Assembly: GCF_002288925.2 (NCBI RefSeq)
Contig: NW_022098045.1
Location: forward strand, 7,369,218-7,433,217
Length of the DNA stretch: 64,000 bases
Direction of reading: 5' to 3'
DNA from: Delphinapterus leucas
Taxonomy: Eukaryota; Chordata; Mammalia; Artiodactyla; Monodontidae
Every line of letters starts with the position of its first letter. The first letter of the stretch is position 1. The position numbers were made by a program, and so were the translations under genes. Below the pieces are notes generated by a model. It was not told the origin of the DNA, ran no database searches, and saw nothing but the letters and a program-made list of their open reading frames with translations. This document shows, piece by piece, positions 1-12,959 of this stretch.

Positions 1-469
1 AGATGATTCCATTTTTTCTACAAGATTTTTAATGGATACATAATGCTTCACTGGATATAGCATAATGTATGTAAGCAATCTTCTGCAGGTGCATACAGAT
101 GCTTTCCAATGTTTTTAGAAAATTGCGGTGACCATCATTAGAGCTATATCTTGATCATGCCTTTTGGACGCATCTCTAGTAATGGAATTCTGACTGCTTT
201 ACAGGTATTACCAAATTATCCTCCAGAAGGGTCATCTCAGTTTACTCCCAACACAGCGTCTGTTTCAAATTCACTCTCAATTGTGATTTTTAAAGCTCTT
301 CTTTACTCTGATGTCATGTAGTAAGTAATGGATTTTCCAGGATTAATTGAAGATGATTGAGAGAAAATCTCTTGAAAGAATTTCAAAAGCAAACTATTTT
401 CAGCGATTACCTTAAGACCAAAATAAGCAAGATCACTTAATATTATATTTTTATCCCAAATTGAAAACT

Positions 470-705
470 AATAGCCATCATTTACTGAGTGCTTACCAGC
501 TATTAGTAATAACTTTGCAACAATTCTGTGTGCTTTAATCAATCATCTCATATTTTATCCTCACAATTACCCTGCGAAATAAGTTTTTTATGTCCCTTTT
601 AAAAATAATGGCGCCAAAACTCAGACAATTTATAAATAAATTGCCTAAAGTCGCATAGCTTGTTGGTGGGAAGCCGACATTTGAATCCAGAACAGTATGA
701 ATCAA
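470..705 (-). mobile_element. MIR SINE, minus
   Basis: TTTACTGAGTGCTTACCAGC, TATTTTATCCTCACAATTAC, CCAAAACTCAGACAATTTAT and GACATTTGAATCCAGAACAG are the reversed MIR landmarks. Confidence 0.7.
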
Positions 706-3700
706 AAGATCATATTTCAGCTACTATAGAAAACAAGAAAGATAACTTGTGACTGTGAAAATATTATACCTCAAAATAGCACATATTGTAGCTTATTTGT
801 ATACTTACAACAACTACATTTTATCTCAGTTTAGTGTCATTTTAGTATTACGACTGAAGGTGCCTGCTTGGATACACTATGGATTTTTACCACCTGGACC
901 TGTGGTAAGAAACAGTGGGTCTCATTTCTCAAACATGAGGTGCCAGGAAGGCTGGTGCCAGGTTGGCAAAGGAGGTTCTCACCCTTTCTCAGTGCATATG
1001 GCTCTCTAGTGTAGGAAGCTACCAGTAGCCCTCTCATTTTCTCTCCTCTGCTCACAAACTGGAGTCCGTACGACAGTTTGACTCTCTTGTTAGCCTCCTT
1101 TTCGTGGGTGAGTTTGAGGCAATATAAAGAAGGAAAAAGGCAGAAAACGGAGAGCAGGGCAATGTTGTCTTCCCTGGGAAACTTTCCTTGGCACCAAGAC
1201 ATTGTTCTGAAATTGAACCAGCAGGGAGCAGCCTCTCTGATAGAATGTCTCTCTGTGGACACAGTTCTGGCAGGGCTAAGATGGGAGATGAGAAGAAGAT
1301 ATATTCCAGACAACATTCAACCCCAAATGTAACGGGAGTTGGTAAAGAGAAAGGACGAAGGTATTCTCTATTCTAGATATGAAGCTCCACAAAGTAACGT
1401 AATTAGGGCCAGAAATTGTCCTGTTGTGGCATTCCAAACACATCCTTGAGCCTCTGTCCTACTCATTTTGAATCTTTATCCTTTCCTCTCTCTCTGCTCC
1501 CTCTCTCATCAGCAGGCTAAAGAGAGGATGCATCTCTAGCTTAAGCTTGGGGCTTTTTGGCACAAAGCTTGATTGTCTCGGTTTTCTCTTGGCAGATTTA
1601 AATTGTTAGAGAAATGAAACTCGTTTGAAAACAGTAGGCCCTGGCAGGCACTCTCCCAGGCATTGCCCAGGACTCCAGGAACAGTTGTCGACTTGCTGCA
1701 TGGCATTTGTCTAGGTTGGGTTTGATCTTATTCTCAGATCCCATATGGTAAGAAATAATTCAGTTTTAAAGTTTCATGTGTTTTATGATTGTGGGGATTG
1801 AGGTCAGAAGAGAAAGAGAGGTTGCTGGATATGGAGTTTGCAGATTTTTTTTATACGGAAACTAAGATTTAATGAAGACAGGAGATTAAGGAAAAATTTT
1901 ATCTTATTTGCGTGAATAAGAGACAAAACAAAACAAGGTATTTTTTACCTTCTCTGAGTATAAATCTTTATTTGATTATGGTGCCCTTAACTTTAAGATA
2001 TTTCTACCACTATGGAAGAATAATATTATCGACAACTAATATGCATATATAGTGGGTTAGACATTAGAAACACATCACACACAGTACTCAGCTCGAAAAA
2101 TATTTTAGTATGTGAATGGAGAAACAAAAGAAAATAGTACCATTTCAAGTAGTATTAGTTCTAACATTATCCAAGTTTTTGGTTTACTTTGCAAGAGCAT
2201 ATACTGCACTATATAAAGAAACCAGCCACAGATAATAATATGCTTAGTGGTACTGATGAGACATTTACCAGCATATTTACAAGTTTTTCTATAGGTTCGT
2301 AATAGGACAGAGTAATGGTAAATAATTTGGAGCAAAAACAGCCCCCAAAATACTTGGGATAAGTTTATAGATATGCATCATTTTTAAAACCAATTTCTTG
2401 TGACACCAATACTGCTATTTGATATGTAATTATAAATTTCATCTTCCTTCCTCTATCTTCATACAACCATGTGGGAAAAGAAATGAACACTCAACAGCTG
2501 GAGCTGTGAACACAGAATGGATTTCAGAGCAACTAAATGTGTCTGCTGCTCCAAAGAACATTTTAGGCATCCTAATTAGCCAGTGTTTTAAACCACTAAA
2601 TCTCACGTCTACTACCTCTGTTGACTTTGGCTCCTCCACCCCTATCAATTCTTCGACACACAGTCTCTTCCTGTCATTTCAGAATCTCAGCGGGTCAAAC
2701 ACAAGGCCCATTTCATAGACTCAATTTAATATAGACTGTTACACACAATGATACACACAAAACTATAAATAAAAACTTTCTGTCTTCGGCGGTTCATGGA
2801 GTTGAAATAGGTTATCATTTGACACTTCAACCCTGATTTTTGACCTGGCTTTATTCCTTACATATCTGACCATCGACTTTAGTTAACCCAAGCGAGTTGA
2901 AGCTAAAACAGGGTAGACTAAACAAGGAGTAGAGGATCAATCTGATTAAATCTACCAATTTGTCCATCTGTGTCTGACTTTCATCACTTCTTATGATTGT
3001 GTATAAAATACCTGCTGTGGAATGGGGGATTAAGCCCATTCCAATTCTTGATGCTTTTTAACTTTACAGATGTTAAAGGCATTCCTTCAAACCTGTTCAT
3101 TTGCGGAGCAAGGCTTTTCCAGATGGGAATTAGAAAGCAAGATTTGACAAAATCTGCTTCTCTATATTACAGTAATGCTCCTGTTTCTGCTAATCCATTC
3201 ATTTTCAGGTTTGATTTACCTTTTTTGCCTTGATCTAAAAGCTCTGTGGCTTTATAGGATTATATATTGCTGTATTCAGGTTTTGAATGAATCATAGTAT
3301 ATGCATTTTAATATGATTTCTCTGATTCCAAAGCCAGGATTAACCTGTTTTGATTAAAAAGATTTTATGTGTAGAGTTTAGAGGAAGAGTGTTAAATTTC
3401 TCTAGTTATTCACTGATTCCCTTATGTATAAATAGACAAAAGAAAGTATGTTGGCTGTATTGATGGAAGAAAGGGGAAAAAGCACAATTTGATAAAGAGT
3501 TTAAAATATTAATACTTAATATAAACTGTTACATAAATAAGAGTGAAAGTGTCCTTAGCACTGAGTTTTGTATTCCCTATTTCGACATCTTGCAAAGTTG
3601 AGACTACTGAAGTGTAGACCTAATTTGAACTATGGTAAAGAGAAATATTGGTAGCTGGTTAGGTCATAGAAATTGGATATAAAAAATTGGTTACTTTGGT

Positions 3701-3819
3701 ACTCTAAACTTAAAAAAAAAGTACTGACTTTTTTTGTTTGTTTCTAAAAAAATGGTTATGGAAAGTAGGAAGATGCAGTAGGGGTTCCTGGTGTTATTTT
3801 AAGGGATAATAGTATAGGA
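706..3819. other. No gene seen
   Basis: AT-rich unique or unassigned sequence. It holds the window's longest open frame (159 codons, minus strand, 837-1316), which has no recognisable domain, atypical composition and a competing opposite-strand frame, so I do not call it a gene. Positions 1-469 likewise hold nothing I can name. Confidence 0.6.
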
Positions 3820-4080
3820 ATAGCAACATCTTAGAGATGCTTAGAATGTGACAGACAGTGCTCTAAATCCTTTACATATGTCAACTCAGTTAATCCTCAC
3901 AGCAGCCTTATGAGGTTGATACCATTATTTTCATTATATAGATGAAGAAGCTAAGATGCAGAGAGGTGAAGAAAATTGTTGAAGCTTAGATGACTGGTAA
4001 ATGGCAGAACCGTGGTCCAAACCTGGGAAGTCTGGTTCCATTCCATGCTCTTACACACTATACTAAGTGTGTTTACATGG
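3820..4080 (-). mobile_element. MIR SINE, minus
   Basis: AGTTAATCCTCACAGCAGCC, TATGAGGTTGATACCATTAT, ATAGATGAAGAAGCTAAGAT, TAAATGGCAGAACCGTGGTC, TGCTCTTACACACTATACTA: nearly full-length reversed MIR. Confidence 0.8.
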
Positions 4081-6214
4081 TCATACGTCTAGTTTCTGGC
4101 CTACCCAGAAGTTATGTAAAACAAATTAAACTCAATCTAATGAGAATATGGTAAAGACCAAATGAGAAATTGAGTAAGCAACTGGTACATTTTTCTCTCC
4201 TGTACAAACTTCCTTTTTTAATATAGAAATTCCAGATATAGGTTCTACATTCCTAGATTTTAAGCACAGTCCCTGTGCCATGTTGCTAAGGTTTTAGCAT
4301 GTGACCCATCTCTTTGGACTTATTACCATGTAGTTTCCCTTTGATCTCTCCCTACACTTGAGGAACAGACGTATAGGGTGAAGAAGAATTTAGTTCTGAA
4401 AACTATACCCAACCAACCCCGATTTTCCTGCATCTGGGACTGGGGAAGTTTTGAAGTTTATATATACATTGCTAAATAAAGGTAGAGACAGTACACACCC
4501 AAATTGAATTTTGGCAAGTAGAAAATGGGGACGTTTACAAACATGTCTAAATGCAAACCAGCAAGTAACCATTCTTTATTTTTAAAAAAATGAACTTCAT
4601 TTCATCTCTTCAATTTCTGATATTTACAGGAAAGACCCCTTTCCTTTGTTTATGTCTGGCAGCTTCACTCGAATCACTAAGATGCTTTTACCCAGCTTCT
4701 TCTTATAAAGAAATCAGACATTACTCTCTATCCTTAATGAAAGAGGATTTAAAATTTAAATATAAACATTTCAATGTATCTGAAAGATAAAAATGAAGCT
4801 GAAGTGAAAAATTACCGTTCATAGTTTTCTAGGGATGGACAGTTTGTGTACTCTTGTTTGTGTTTTCAACTAGATTCTGAACTCCTCAAAGAAAAAGCTT
4901 CTTATTGACTGTTTTTGTAAAATTCATCCCTCACTCTTCTCTCCCCATCCCCTTACCCCATTCTGTATCGATTTCAGTGATGTGCATATAGTAGGTACTT
5001 AATAAATATTTGCTGTGTGAATAAATTTACTTTCCATCACTGAAGCTATTTTGAGGATTATTTCTCAAACAATAAAGGGGCTTATAAAAACTATAGTAGA
5101 CAAGGTCTGAAACAGAGTTTGAATGTAAATCAAGCATCTCTCTCCAGGTCTTTGACTTTGACTTCCTCCAAATAGTGCTTGACTCTAAAGCATACAGGCA
5201 TGTCAGTGAATCTGCTGTTGAAGGGCTCAAGAGGTATAAGAGAAAGAAGAGGTGAGGTTGGAACTTGCTTTCTGGCTGCACGCTTTGCCTTTCAAGCAGT
5301 AACTGAGTTGCAGCATAAGGTGTGAAACTAGGACAAATGTTCCAAGTCCTAGAAAACGCATTATTTTATTTAACTCCATCCTGCTTAGAAAATTTGTTTC
5401 AGGATTACAGGCTTTCAGGAGAGATTGGTGACTAAGGAATGTTCAGTTTGAAATGGATAATCTTTGACGATGAAAGCTAAAATAAATGCTAACACAAAGA
5501 AGCAGCTTTGATAATGATGCTTCCAACAGTATTTCAGTGTTTAGTCTCAGACAGGTAAGGAAGGACACTTAAACTCTCAGGAGTTAGTTTATTCCCTAAA
5601 ATCATAATATCCCCAATGTTAAACACTGGGAATCTGTCACTCCAATTTTCCAGGTTCCCTGGGTAAATTCAAGATTTTCAGGATTGAGAAAGAGGCAAGC
5701 CAGTCAGATAGTGTAGAAGGGGACGCGAGAGAAAAAAACATATTTGAAATGTTAGATATTCTATAAATAGTGTATGTAATCTTCAGTTGTAAAAGATCTT
5801 TCTTGTTTAAACAAAAAAGATAACTAAGAAAAACTAGATAGTCGAGGATAAAGTATTATGCTTCTCATAATATTTTCTATCCCCATCATTGATAAAGTAA
5901 TGCAGAACACGTTGATTATTACAACCCTGAAATCTTGTTATTGATTTAATATGAAATACATAATTTTTTCTTCTGCTCTGAGAGTTCTATTCCTCTGAGA
6001 GAGGAATGTCTTTAAATTATTGCATTAGATGAAAGCTCTAGTTGCTTGTACTCAATCTTGAGCTGAGCTAATATTTCTAGACAGATTATTAAAAGCCACT
6101 TTTAAGAGACCCCTTTTTCTTTTCTGCTATTTGAGATTTCTTTCCTTAATCAAAATTCCTCCTTCTGGAGTTAATTATTTTTTGTAATTTTATGTGGAAG
6201 TAGAAATAGCTCTA
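4081..6214. other. No gene seen
   Basis: Unassigned AT-rich DNA apart from the L2/MIR tail at 4870-5025. Open frames here are short and unsupported. Confidence 0.6.
4870..5025 (+). mobile_element. L2/MIR-type 3' tail, plus
   Basis: TTCTGAACTCCTCAAAGAAA, CTTACCCCATTCTGTATCGA and GTGCATATAGTAGGTACTTAATAAATATT: the shared 3' tail of L2 and MIR3. Which of the two is not resolved. Confidence 0.5.
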
Positions 6215-6440
6215 TATTGAATTTTTATTCTATGGCTGGCAGTGTTATGAGTACCATATATTAACTCACTTAACCGTCACAATAATGCCTTGAGGAATGT
6301 TGTTAACTATCCCCATTTTACAGATAAGGAAACCAAGGCACAGGGATATTAAGCAACTTTCCCAGGGCCACACAGTTTCTCAGTATGAAGCCAGGCTTCA
6401 GCTTCTGGTGGCCATCCTTTTAACCCATAAGCTATATTCA
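6215..6440 (-). mobile_element. MIR SINE, minus
   Basis: ATATTAACTCACTTAACCGT, CCCCATTTTACAGATAAGGA, CCCAGGGCCACACAGTTTCT, CCTTTTAACCCATAAGCTAT: reversed MIR. The 83-codon frame at 6297 is within it. Confidence 0.8.
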
Positions 6441-6471
6441 TACATGGTCCTTGAGAGAGAGGACCATGTAT
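6440..6471. repeat. Perfect inverted repeat, 11-bp arms
   Basis: ATACATGGTCC (6440-6450), a 10-nt purine-rich spacer, then GGACCATGTAT (6461-6471). Confidence 0.97.
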
Positions 6472-6599
6472 TGTTCACACACCTTGGTAATCAGTGCCCA
6501 ATACGTAGCAGGCACTTACAAAATATGTGTAAAACTGAATACTTTTGAGCTCTAGAATGTCCTTCCTTTTATTTCATTTCACTTCACTTCACTAAGTTC

Positions 6600-7220
6600 T
6601 CATCTCTGCAGCCAAACCCACATCTTGTCCCTTTTTATCTGGGTAAGAGCTCCTCATTAATTTCCCCCATTCAGTCTTCAATTGATACCAGTTTAAAGTA
6701 CAGTTTTAAACTTTTCACTTCATTCCCTCGCTCAAAAATCACCATGGGTCCTCATTACTTTTGAACTCTTGCGTCTGGCATTCCAGGCTCTCTATTCTTT
6801 GTCATAGCCTCCCTTCATTCTTACCTTCCACAGCCCTGTCCATGCATTCAGTATGCCAAATTGTACTACTCAGTGTTGTCACAGAATGCCCTGAGATTTC
6901 ACATTGACCCCCATCCATTGACTATTGAATGTTTTTCCTTTGCTGTTGTGTTCTTGTGAGATTTTCATCCTCATCTAATTCTCCATCTATGATTACAGCT
7001 ATTGATTCTTCAAGGCTCAGATCATTTGTTAACACTTTAGTGACATGTTATACTCAGTGATTTCCCTTGACTGTATTTCTTCCCACTTTTGATCTCTACT
7101 AGTACTTTACTACATTCTGCTTTATATTGAATGCTTTAATCTTTTCATTTTTAAAAAAGCTTTCCTTCTTTCTTGCTAGCTTATGAAAACCTCTTGAGAT
7201 GAAGAATTATATCTTCCTCG
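6600..7220 (+). mobile_element. L2 LINE fragment, plus
   Basis: Diverged L2 3' region: GGCATTCCAGGCTCTCTATT, CCTGTCCATGCATTCAGTAT, TTCAAGGCTCAGATCATTTG, CAGTGATTTCCCTTGACTGT and AAAACCTCTTGAGATGAAGA in the proper order. No coding frame. Confidence 0.7.
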
Positions 7221-8479
7221 TCTTTATTAAGAACTGACAATGAAACAAACAAGAAAATCCATGGGTATAACTGTTAGACTACCACCAAATATTTATCATT
7301 TTTCTTTCTTGAGATCTATTTTGAGAAATTTGCTATCACAGATCATTAAACTTTATAGCAGGAAGAGACACTTGCAATGATTTCATTACTTGCCTTATTT
7401 TATCAATAAGAAAACTGAGGCATGGAGAAGTTAAGACACTTCCCGAATGCCAAAACCTAATCCTTGCAATTGCTTATGCTCAGTCCTGAGCCCTGTCCTC
7501 TATATAATGTTGCTTCACTAGATTTTTGAAAGATGAAAAGTTTTATAACAACAGGATAAAGGACTTTGGAAGTTTCCAAATGGCATCAGGTTAACTTTTC
7601 ACAGACCTTCAGTGATTTGTCCAACAGAAAAAGACTGAAAAGGGTGGTAAGCATATGTTGTAACTATGGTTTGAACTTTTAATCAAACTCTGACTAACGG
7701 TTGTCATGGAGATTGGTTATAAAACTTCACTTCCTTACGTTGAATCTTGGTTTATACTTTAACTTTTTTGATATCCGTTATATCAGTTGACACTCTCTCC
7801 CTCCAAAAAACAAAACCAAAACAAAACAAAAACTGTCAGATATCTTGGCTAAGTATTGTTTCCCATTTGATGGGTAAAGAATTTCAAAGGAAGCAACTCT
7901 GTCAATATTAGTATTGTGACCTTAGCCAGGACATTAGCCGGGAAGGATCCTACTCTCAGATTGTGGATACCAGGGCATGCTTCTTCCTCAAGAGAGGGTA
8001 ACTCTAACCTCTGGATGTGACTCTGTGATATCCCAGGTATAATTTCATTAGCAATGGAGACCGCAAGGGCCAGGTGCTAATAAGTCTGAATCAGCGCTGC
8101 TGAACCAGCCACCACTGCCAAGCCGTGGTGTGGTTCAGCTTGGTTGTCCCATGCACTTTCAGGTGATGGAGATGTCATGCTTCAACATATCCAGTTAGGC
8201 TACTAATGGCAATCTACTCTCTTCAATGAGGCATTGATGCCCAGAGGAGCAAGGACTCCCAGACACTGAGAGAATAGAACTATTTGGGGAAGTTGTGATC
8301 ATGACATGGAATGACATTAAGAACTGTTTCCCCTGAAAGATGCAGGCAGATGATTTTTCTAAGGTGGTGTGCAATATATGTGCCCGTGATTGTGTGTGGA
8401 AAGAAAGAATGGCTACAGAGGGAGCGATACTATGAAATTGGATTTTATACTTGCTGTATACTTCAAAACGTGTTTCAGC
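7221..8479. other. No gene seen
   Basis: Contains a weak reversed-MIR-like patch (7390-7500, with GAAAACTGAGGCATGGAGAA) and an A/C-rich low-complexity run (7805-7833). The rest is unassigned. Confidence 0.55.
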
Positions 8480-8649
8480 ACAAACAGCACTTCAAGTTAC
8501 AGTCCAAACTTCTCACACTGATGTTCAAGGGACCCCTACAATTTTGTCTACCTACCCTGCCACTTTGTCACTTGTTCCTTTCACATCCCACCTGCTCCAG
8601 TCACACAGGCTGCTCACTGTGCTTACAACCTGCTGATTCAGCAAAATTC

Positions 8650-9125
8650 AAATAAACAAACATTTGTTCAATGTCCACCATATGCTTGGAATTTCACTAG
8701 AAGCTAAAGAAGAAAGGAGGAGGAGAAGTCATTGCTTCTGTCCTTAAGTTTTAGAAATCTAGTGGGAAAGACAAGCAACTGCATGAATGAATCTGATATG
8801 AAATAGAATTAGCAGTAGGGAAGGCAAAGTATGGAAAGGTAAATTGGAGTTCTAAGAGGACATTAAAGGGTTGTTTTAATTGTGTGTATGTGCATGTGTG
8901 TGTATGTGTCTGTTTAAAACAATGGGAGTCCCAAAAAGGTTTTGAACAGGGAGTAAATGATTAGAACATGGATGGGCATTATGAAGGATAAAATGGAGAA
9001 ACAGATATTAAAATTAGGGAAGCCACACTTTAAGTACGTTGTAATAGCAGTTCATGTGGGTTATGATAAGGGCCTAAAAGGTAATCACCGGAAGTAGAAG
9101 TGAGAAGGAAGGGGTGGTGGATTCC
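8650..9125 (-). mobile_element. L2 LINE fragment, minus
   Basis: Reversed L2: ACAAACATTTGTTCAATGTC, AGAAATCTAGTGGGAAAGAC, then a GT-rich patch (8880-8912), GTTTTGAACAGGGAGTAAAT, and GTTGTAATAGCAGTTCATGT. The preceding 8480-8640 (CCCCTACAATTTTGTCTACC, CACATCCCACCTGCTCCAGT) looks like a plus-strand L2 piece; the 114-codon frame there is not a gene. Confidence 0.6.
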
Positions 9126-9149
9126 AATAACATTGCAAGAAGAATGCCA

Positions 9150-9375
9150 CTGTATTACATGGGTAAGCATGGAAGACATGGTTTGTATCCTGTTTCGGCC
9201 ATCCATTACCTTTGTCACCTTAAACGAATCAATAAATGACATAGGCATCATTATCCTTATCAATAAAGTAAAATTATCTTGACATCCATATCAGAAGTGT
9301 GTTTTTAGTTCAATGAAATAATCCTTGAAAATGCCTGGCACAGAATAAGCACTCAGTGTTATCAATCAGTTGTCA
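9150..9375 (+). mobile_element. MIR SINE, plus
   Basis: GTATCCTGTTTCGGCCATCC, TACCTTTGTCACCTTAAACG, AAAATGCCTGGCACAGAATAAGC, diverged MIR order. The two overlapping open frames at 9030-9282 are artefacts. Confidence 0.65.
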
Positions 9376-9714
9376 ATGTTAACTGATATTATGATTGTGG
9401 ATGAGTTTTAAGAAAGATGGCTGAAGAATTTGACCAGAATATTCTCCCCCAACATTTTTTTTTTACTTTAAAGTATTTCTTTCCACTTTCCTCTTTGCCC
9501 TGATGGAATCTGCTCAGCTCTGTTGCATTTCCACCATGACTTCCTAGAATAGTCCTCTGCATAGTGATCTTCCCTGTGTCTGAGTTCCTAAAATATTGAT
9601 TACCTGTACTTGTCATTAGTTACTTACCATATACCCCATTTTGCTGTTAAATATTTTTCTCCCTTTCTTATTCCAGTTAATTTATAAATTCCTTAAGGGT
9701 TGGTGCTATTTCTT

Positions 9715-9868
9715 TTTTTCTTTTCTTTTTAATATTTATTTATTTATTTGGCTGCGCCAGGTCTTTAGGTGCGGCATGGTGAGATCTAGTTTCCCGACCA
9801 GGGATTGAACCTGGGCCCCCTGCATTGGGAGCACAGAGTCTTAACCACTGGACCACGAGGGAAGTCCC
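9715..9868 (-). mobile_element. CHR-1-type tRNA SINE (minus)
   Basis: T-rich lead with a TATT repeat (TTTATTTATTTATTTGGCTG), then the CHR-1 head read backwards: CCCGACCAGGGATTGAACC (B box on the minus strand) and CTTAACCACTGGACCACGAG, ending GGAAGTCCC. Target-site duplication GGTGCTATTTCTT at 9702-9714 and 9869-9881 is perfect. Shorter than the copy at 54428, lacking the middle CACAACTACTGAG repeats. Confidence 0.93.
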
Positions 9869-9884
9869 GGTGCTATTTCTTATA

Positions 9885-11083
9885 TTTGTATCCTTCATTG
9901 AACCTGCATCAGCTTACACATTTGATCATTATAAAAATTGGTTTATTGATTAATATTGACTAATATGTCAATTCCTACCAGAATTCAAATAAATTGTAAT
10001 GCAGATTAACCAAAGAAAGCAGTTTCACCTCAGGCTCATTTCTTAATTCTAGAATCCACTTTTAGATCCTCTGCTCCAGGTCTTTAAAAGGACAGTAAAA
10101 TAAGTTAAAAATATCTCTGCACAGAGTGGTGATAAAGTGGGCACCAGTGGAAAAGCAGAAGAGCTCCAACCTGGGGCTTGGCAGGCATGAGGGCTCCAGC
10201 TAGCTGAGGGACACAGCAGAAAGCAGTTGAGTCTAAGGGCCATTCTATAATAACCCACAATGTATATGTAAATTTGATTCTACTTTGTAAGACAAAGATA
10301 CCCTTTTCAATAGTAGTTAATTGTCATTCCATAACTTCCTGTATTCTAAGAGGCTTAAAGTTAATTTGTCTGTAATGGGAGGCAGTCTCACTTTAAGTAG
10401 TCTCTAATTTCTTTGGAAAATGGCAGATGCTAAGATGCTTCTATGTGTAGCAGAAGTAGAGAAAAATTAAAGATTGGCTGAACTAATTTCCTCTCAATCT
10501 ATCAAGTTGGTTTATTTGGCCTTGTACTAGTAGAACTACATATGTAATTTTACAAACCAACATGTGGAATATGTTGAGAGTATGAATGTGTATGTGGGCT
10601 ACAAGAGCATCAGAGGAGTTTTGCTTTGAAATATGCACTTTAATATAAGTTGACACCATATAAGTAGAATGTCTTGAAATTATATTGCAGATGTCTGCTT
10701 TTAATAACTTGATGAAATTTTCACAGAAGATCTAAGCAGCATGCTTAAGTTATCAATGAGTTTTGTTGTTGTTCAGTGTCGTATCTTTCTTCAATTTCAT
10801 GTAGTATCTTTTTTTAAAAAACTCACCTGTAACTGTATAAGGAAAGATATCACATAAAAGCAATTCCATGTAGAATTGAACTGGCATGGCTCCTGAGATC
10901 ATATTGAAATATCTTTCCATCTATCTATCCACTCTTTGTCAGGCTCCCAAAATGTACTGATTTCCTATTCTCTGGGAAGTGCTGTTAGTACTCTGATGTG
11001 ACAAGACAGTTATTCAAAGAGAATATGACTGACTTATTCCTGTTCAGTTTGAGTTGCAAATGCTAAAAATCCACAAAACAATC
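9885..11083. other. No gene seen
   Basis: Unassigned AT-rich DNA between the CHR-1 and CHR-2 SINEs. Confidence 0.6.
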
Positions 11084-11100
11084 AAAATGGTGGTGGGCCA

Positions 11101-11312
11101 GGGCTTCCCTGGTGGCGCAGTGGTTGAGAGTCAGCCTGCCGATGCAGGGGACGAGGGCTCGTGTCCCGGTCCGGGAAGATCCCACATGCCGCGGGGTGGC
11201 TGGGCCCATGAGCCATGGCCGCTGAGCCTGCGCGTCAGGAGCCTGTGCTCCGCAACGGGAGAGGCAACAAAAAAAAGAGAGGGGCCGACAAAAAAAAAAA
11301 AAAAAAAAAAAA
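11101..11312 (+). mobile_element. CHR-2-type cetacean SINE
   Basis: Starts GGGCTTCCCTGGTGGCGCAG, has the tRNA-like head with A-box-like GTGGCGCAGTGGTTGAGAG and a degenerate B box (GGCTCGTGTCC), then the CHR-2 body (GATCCCACATGCCGCGG, CTGTGCTCCGCAACGG) and an A-rich tail from 11290. Target-site duplication AAAATGGTGGTGGGCC (11084-11099) and AAAATGGTGGTAGGCC (11313-11328), one mismatch. The segment just before the tail is rearranged compared with the copy at 26785. The open frames across it are SINE sequence, not genes. Confidence 0.95.
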
Positions 11313-11328
11313 AAAATGGTGGTAGGCC

Positions 11329-12750
11329 TAAAAAAGAAAGGAAAAGCAGTTGATGACCAATGTTAATCTGACAAATTTTAAGTATATTTTTTATAAAAAC
11401 ACTCAAGTGCTTTGTAACACCATAACACAGTCTCATTTCAGTTGTGTCATTGCATCATCTGAGATTATATAAATATATATAATGTATATATCATTATATG
11501 TTTAGTATATTTATTTGTATTGCATGTGTGTATATAAATATACACACATATTTCATATGCCATATATTTCATATGCCGTATATATGGCATCGACATAATA
11601 AGTGTTATGTGTAACTTCCAAGTAACATAATTTAAAGAAGAAATTGCTTGCCTGCCACGTCTTCTCTTTCTCCCTTCTTACAAGCTAGAATTTGGACTAG
11701 ATCCAACCTTATCCAGTGCAGAGAAGAATATTCTAGGAAATGGAAGAGTAATGAGCTCTGTAGAGAAGGAACTTCCCCACTAGCCTGGAAATGCACACCC
11801 AGACCTTTAACTAAGAAAGAAATAAAATTCTGTTTTGTTTAAGCCATTGAAATATAGGACCTTTTGTTATAGGTACTTAAAATATACCCAAAGTAATATG
11901 TTTGCCATCTTGACTTTTTTATTTGTGTACATTCTTCTCTTTTCAGTCCTGTTTTCTCAAAGCTTTTTTCATATACACCAACATGTTTTTTAAAAGCATG
12001 CAAAATCATCCCTAATTGGTAAGGAAACAAGAGAGGTAAATTTACAGGTTAGTTTTTACTATCATTGGAAACATAACATATATCTTTGGAAAAACATTGC
12101 GAAGTCACTATTTTCAAAGTTTATTTTCAGATGCAAATCTCATCATTTCTTCTTGACCTTTATTAATCAGTGATGATGCAAAAGATAATAATAGTGGTGG
12201 GCTTGTTGAGGTAGGACTTAATTTAACAGGAAAGGAAAAGGAGAAGATGGCCATTGAAATATAGCTAGCTGTTCTGTCTCTACTAGTGAACTCAGGAAGG
12301 CTTTTGTAGCAGACAGATTTTGGTCTGAGAAAAACCATTTGGATGACATTTTAGAATTAAGTCAATAATGCTTCCTCTATTGTTTTGGGGGAGAATATAA
12401 TTGATAATCTTTTGATTAGGATAATGAATGATACCTCTTTCATATTCCTTGATAGGCTTACAACTTGCTGGGAGTAAGTTGGAAGATTTGCATAGAAACC
12501 AAGTCGCCTTCTCGGAGTATGAGTATGATAACGCAGACCTTTTCACTTTAAGGACCAAAATGATTAGGATGTCTCTAATGAACCTAGATGGCCCAGTCCG
12601 AGAGGAAAATCTTCAGCTCTTCCCTGAGCTCTTTTATCTCTACATTATGCTTTTGTTTTTAAGATATGTTCATTTTATTGATTTTTAAAAATTCATGTTG
12701 ACATATTTGGCCATAATCTTCTGCTTCGTGGCATATTTTTCTTTCGTTCT
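11329..12750. other. No gene seen
   Basis: AT-rich low-complexity tract at 11460-11595, otherwise unassigned. Confidence 0.6.
11525..11548. repeat. Near-palindrome in an AT-rich tract
   Basis: TGTGTGTATAT, AA, ATATACACACA: 11-bp arms, 2-nt centre. Lies in an AT-rich low-complexity region (11460-11595) that also has a 17-bp-period direct repeat (ATATTTCATATGCC twice, about 11548-11578). Confidence 0.95.
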
Positions 12751-12818
12751 TTTTTAAATTGAAGTATAGTTGATTTACAATATCGTATTAGTTTCAGGTA
12801 TGCAGCAAGGTGATTCAG

Positions 12819-12864
<46 letters not shown>

Positions 12865-12955
12865 CACATCTTCTTTATCCATTCATCTTTTGATGGACAC
12901 TTAGGTTGCTTCCATGTCTTGGCTATTGTAAATAGTGCTGCTATGAACATTTGGC
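12751..12955 (-). mobile_element. L1 3' end fragment (minus) with internal (GT)n
   Basis: T-rich start then AAATTGAAGTATAGTTGATT, the reverse of the L1 3' terminus also seen at 19010-19040 and 51735. A (GT)n tract (12820-12862) interrupts it, followed by TTCATCTTTTGATGGACAC and TATTGTAAATAGTGCTGCTATGAAC, typical L1 3' UTR text. The middle of the usual 3' UTR is missing at the microsatellite. Confidence 0.8.
12820..12862. repeat. (GT)n microsatellite
   Basis: About 21 uninterrupted GT units, inside the L1 3' end. Confidence 0.98.
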
Positions 12956-12959
12956 AAGG

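Noticed and set aside
837..1316. 159-codon open frame, minus strand, the longest in the window
   Set aside because: No recognisable domain, no gene-like context, an overlapping opposite-strand frame, and this length is expected by chance in 64 kb of mammalian DNA.
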